Below, one piece after another: positions 4,701-5,429 of a stretch of 5,429 nt of DNA. Origin of the DNA: an uncultured Lachnospiraceae bacterium (GTDB taxonomy: Bacteria; Bacillota; Clostridia; Lachnospirales; Lachnospiraceae); contig CAJTTI010000057.1 in assembly GCA_910579225.1 (NCBI GenBank), forward strand, positions 1 to 5,429, given 5' to 3'. Made by a program: the position numbers and the translations under genes. The notes under the pieces were generated by a model. It did no database searches, was not told where the DNA came from, and saw only the letters and a program-made list of their open reading frames with translations. Each line of letters begins with the position of its first letter. Position 1 is the stretch's first letter.

Positions 4701-5051
4701 ATGACAAAAAAGGAACTGGAACAGTGGCAGGCTGTGACAGACAGCAGCCAATACCGATGGGTGGAGGATTATATTACCCGACTGAATGGACGTGGTGCTC
4801 TGTATTATACCGGGGGCCAGGATGGATGCTTCATGAGGATAACTCCGGAAGGGAGCTTGACTATAGGAATCTACGAAGGGGCATTCCCCCATATCGGGGA
4901 GGCCTGCTTTCAGGTAAAGGCGGAGAGAAAATGCAGCAATTATGACGAAGCTTTCCAGAAAGCCTGTGAATTGGGTGGGATTAAGTTCCTGATGGACTTG
5001 TTTTCCAGCGGCCAGATTCCCCAGGAGCCAACCCAGGGGATACATTTATGA
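4701..5051 (+). CDS. Unrecognised 116-residue protein
   Basis: I do not recognise this family. The protein is soluble-looking, with no signal peptide or membrane segment. It begins with a charged helix (MTKKELEQWQAV), then a middle section rich in aromatic residues and glycine (ALYYTGGQDGCFMRITPEGSLTIGIYEGAFPHIGEA, about residues 33-68) that looks like a small beta-sheet. A helix follows (YDEAFQKACELGGIKFLMDLF, about 81-101), with a short proline-rich tail. It starts 17 bases after the recombinase-like gene with a strong ribosome binding site, so it belongs to the mazF operon. The stop TGA overlaps the ribosome binding site of the next gene. Small conserved cargo or regulatory genes of mobile elements often look like this; no function is claimed. 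Confidence 0.75.
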   Translation: MTKKELEQWQAVTDSSQYRWVEDYITRLNGRGALYYTGGQDGCFMRITPEGSLTIGIYEGAFPHIGEACFQVKAERKCSNYDEAFQKACELGGIKFLMDLFSSGQIPQEPTQGIHL

Positions 5052-5060
5052 GGTGTACGA

Positions 5061-5429
5061 ATGGATTACAATGTAAAAACAAGGATATTGCTGGCCACAT
5101 ATTTCAATACCAGGGAATTCAACGACCTGATGTATGAAAGCGCAAAGCCTCATATGATAGATGACATTAAATCGGTGATCGAAGCGGATCCGACCCTGCC
5201 CCAGTACATTGATGGAAACCTGACCTTTCGTTTCCTCCCCGATTACAAAATCCTGCTGAAATATCGGTTCGTATGTAATGATGAGAATGAGGCGGAAGCA
5301 GAAAGTTTTTCAAAGTCCTGCGTGGAGGATATCCGGACAGAACTGGAAGAGAAAGGATATCGTATCGAGCGGATCAACTGTACGGCAAAAGAGATGGACA
5401 TGAAGTGGCTGGACGAACTGGAGGACATG
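5061..5429 (+). CDS. Unrecognised protein, 3' end beyond the window
   Basis: ATG 5061 opens a frame of 123 codons that runs without a stop to the last base, so the gene is incomplete. GAGGTG (5050-5055) five bases upstream supports the start, and the gap to the previous gene is nine bases, placing it in the same operon. The visible protein starts MDYNVKTRILLATYF, is acidic, and appears to alternate helices with short strands: LTFRFLPDYKILLKYRFV (about 54-71) as strands, then a helix SFSKSCVEDIRTELEEKGY (82-100) and a strand RIERINC. I recognise no motif. The acidic character and lack of membrane segments suggest a cytoplasmic protein. The minus-strand frame over the same bases (5243-5428) is a shadow. 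Confidence 0.75.
   Translation, partial: MDYNVKTRILLATYFNTREFNDLMYESAKPHMIDDIKSVIEADPTLPQYIDGNLTFRFLPDYKILLKYRFVCNDENEAEAESFSKSCVEDIRTELEEKGYRIERINCTAKEMDMKWLDELEDM

Overview
The window looks like a chromosome segment of an anaerobic Bacillota, most plausibly a Lachnospiraceae-type gut clostridium. This rests on a class 1B (PyrK/PyrD) dihydroorotate dehydrogenase, strong AGGAGG-type ribosome binding sites and clostridial-style accessory genes. The genus cannot be fixed from the sequence alone. There are two parts.

Part one (1-2125) is GC-rich housekeeping DNA on the + strand: the 3' end of a NudC-like Nudix hydrolase gene, then pyrK and pyrD. The three are translationally linked by a 4-base and an 8-base overlap. 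PyrD (FMN, catalytic Cys) oxidises dihydroorotate to orotate, and PyrK (FAD, [2Fe-2S]) passes the electrons to NAD+. No pyrE follows.

Part two (about 2126-5429) has the look of a mobile or accessory island. It opens with 673 bases lacking a convincing gene, AT-rich at first, holding a stacked hairpin element and two good intrinsic terminators (2396-2436, 2675-2711). Next is a 150-residue protein with only a sigma-70 region-4-like helix-turn-helix (2799-3251). A second long non-coding stretch follows (3252-3889). From 3331 to 3836 it can be folded by hand into many mostly compatible helices: a 9-bp perfect long-range helix made from two copies of a palindrome, a GNRA hairpin, a repeated hairpin module, a tRNA-like T-arm, and a final intrinsic terminator. 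I read it as a large structured non-coding RNA of about 500 nt, on the scale of the ROOL/GOLLD ornate RNAs, although no family could be confirmed here.

Directly after that terminator comes a tight operon: a MazF/PemK-type endoribonuclease toxin with its catalytic residues intact but no recognisable MazE, a stand-alone serine-recombinase-like domain that has lost its nucleophilic serine, an unrecognised 116-residue protein, and an unrecognised protein running off the window end. No promoter is evident between the terminator and mazF, so the toxin operon may depend on read-through from the RNA locus. The order RNA, terminator, MazF-fold toxin resembles type III toxin-antitoxin loci and is the most interesting possibility in the window.
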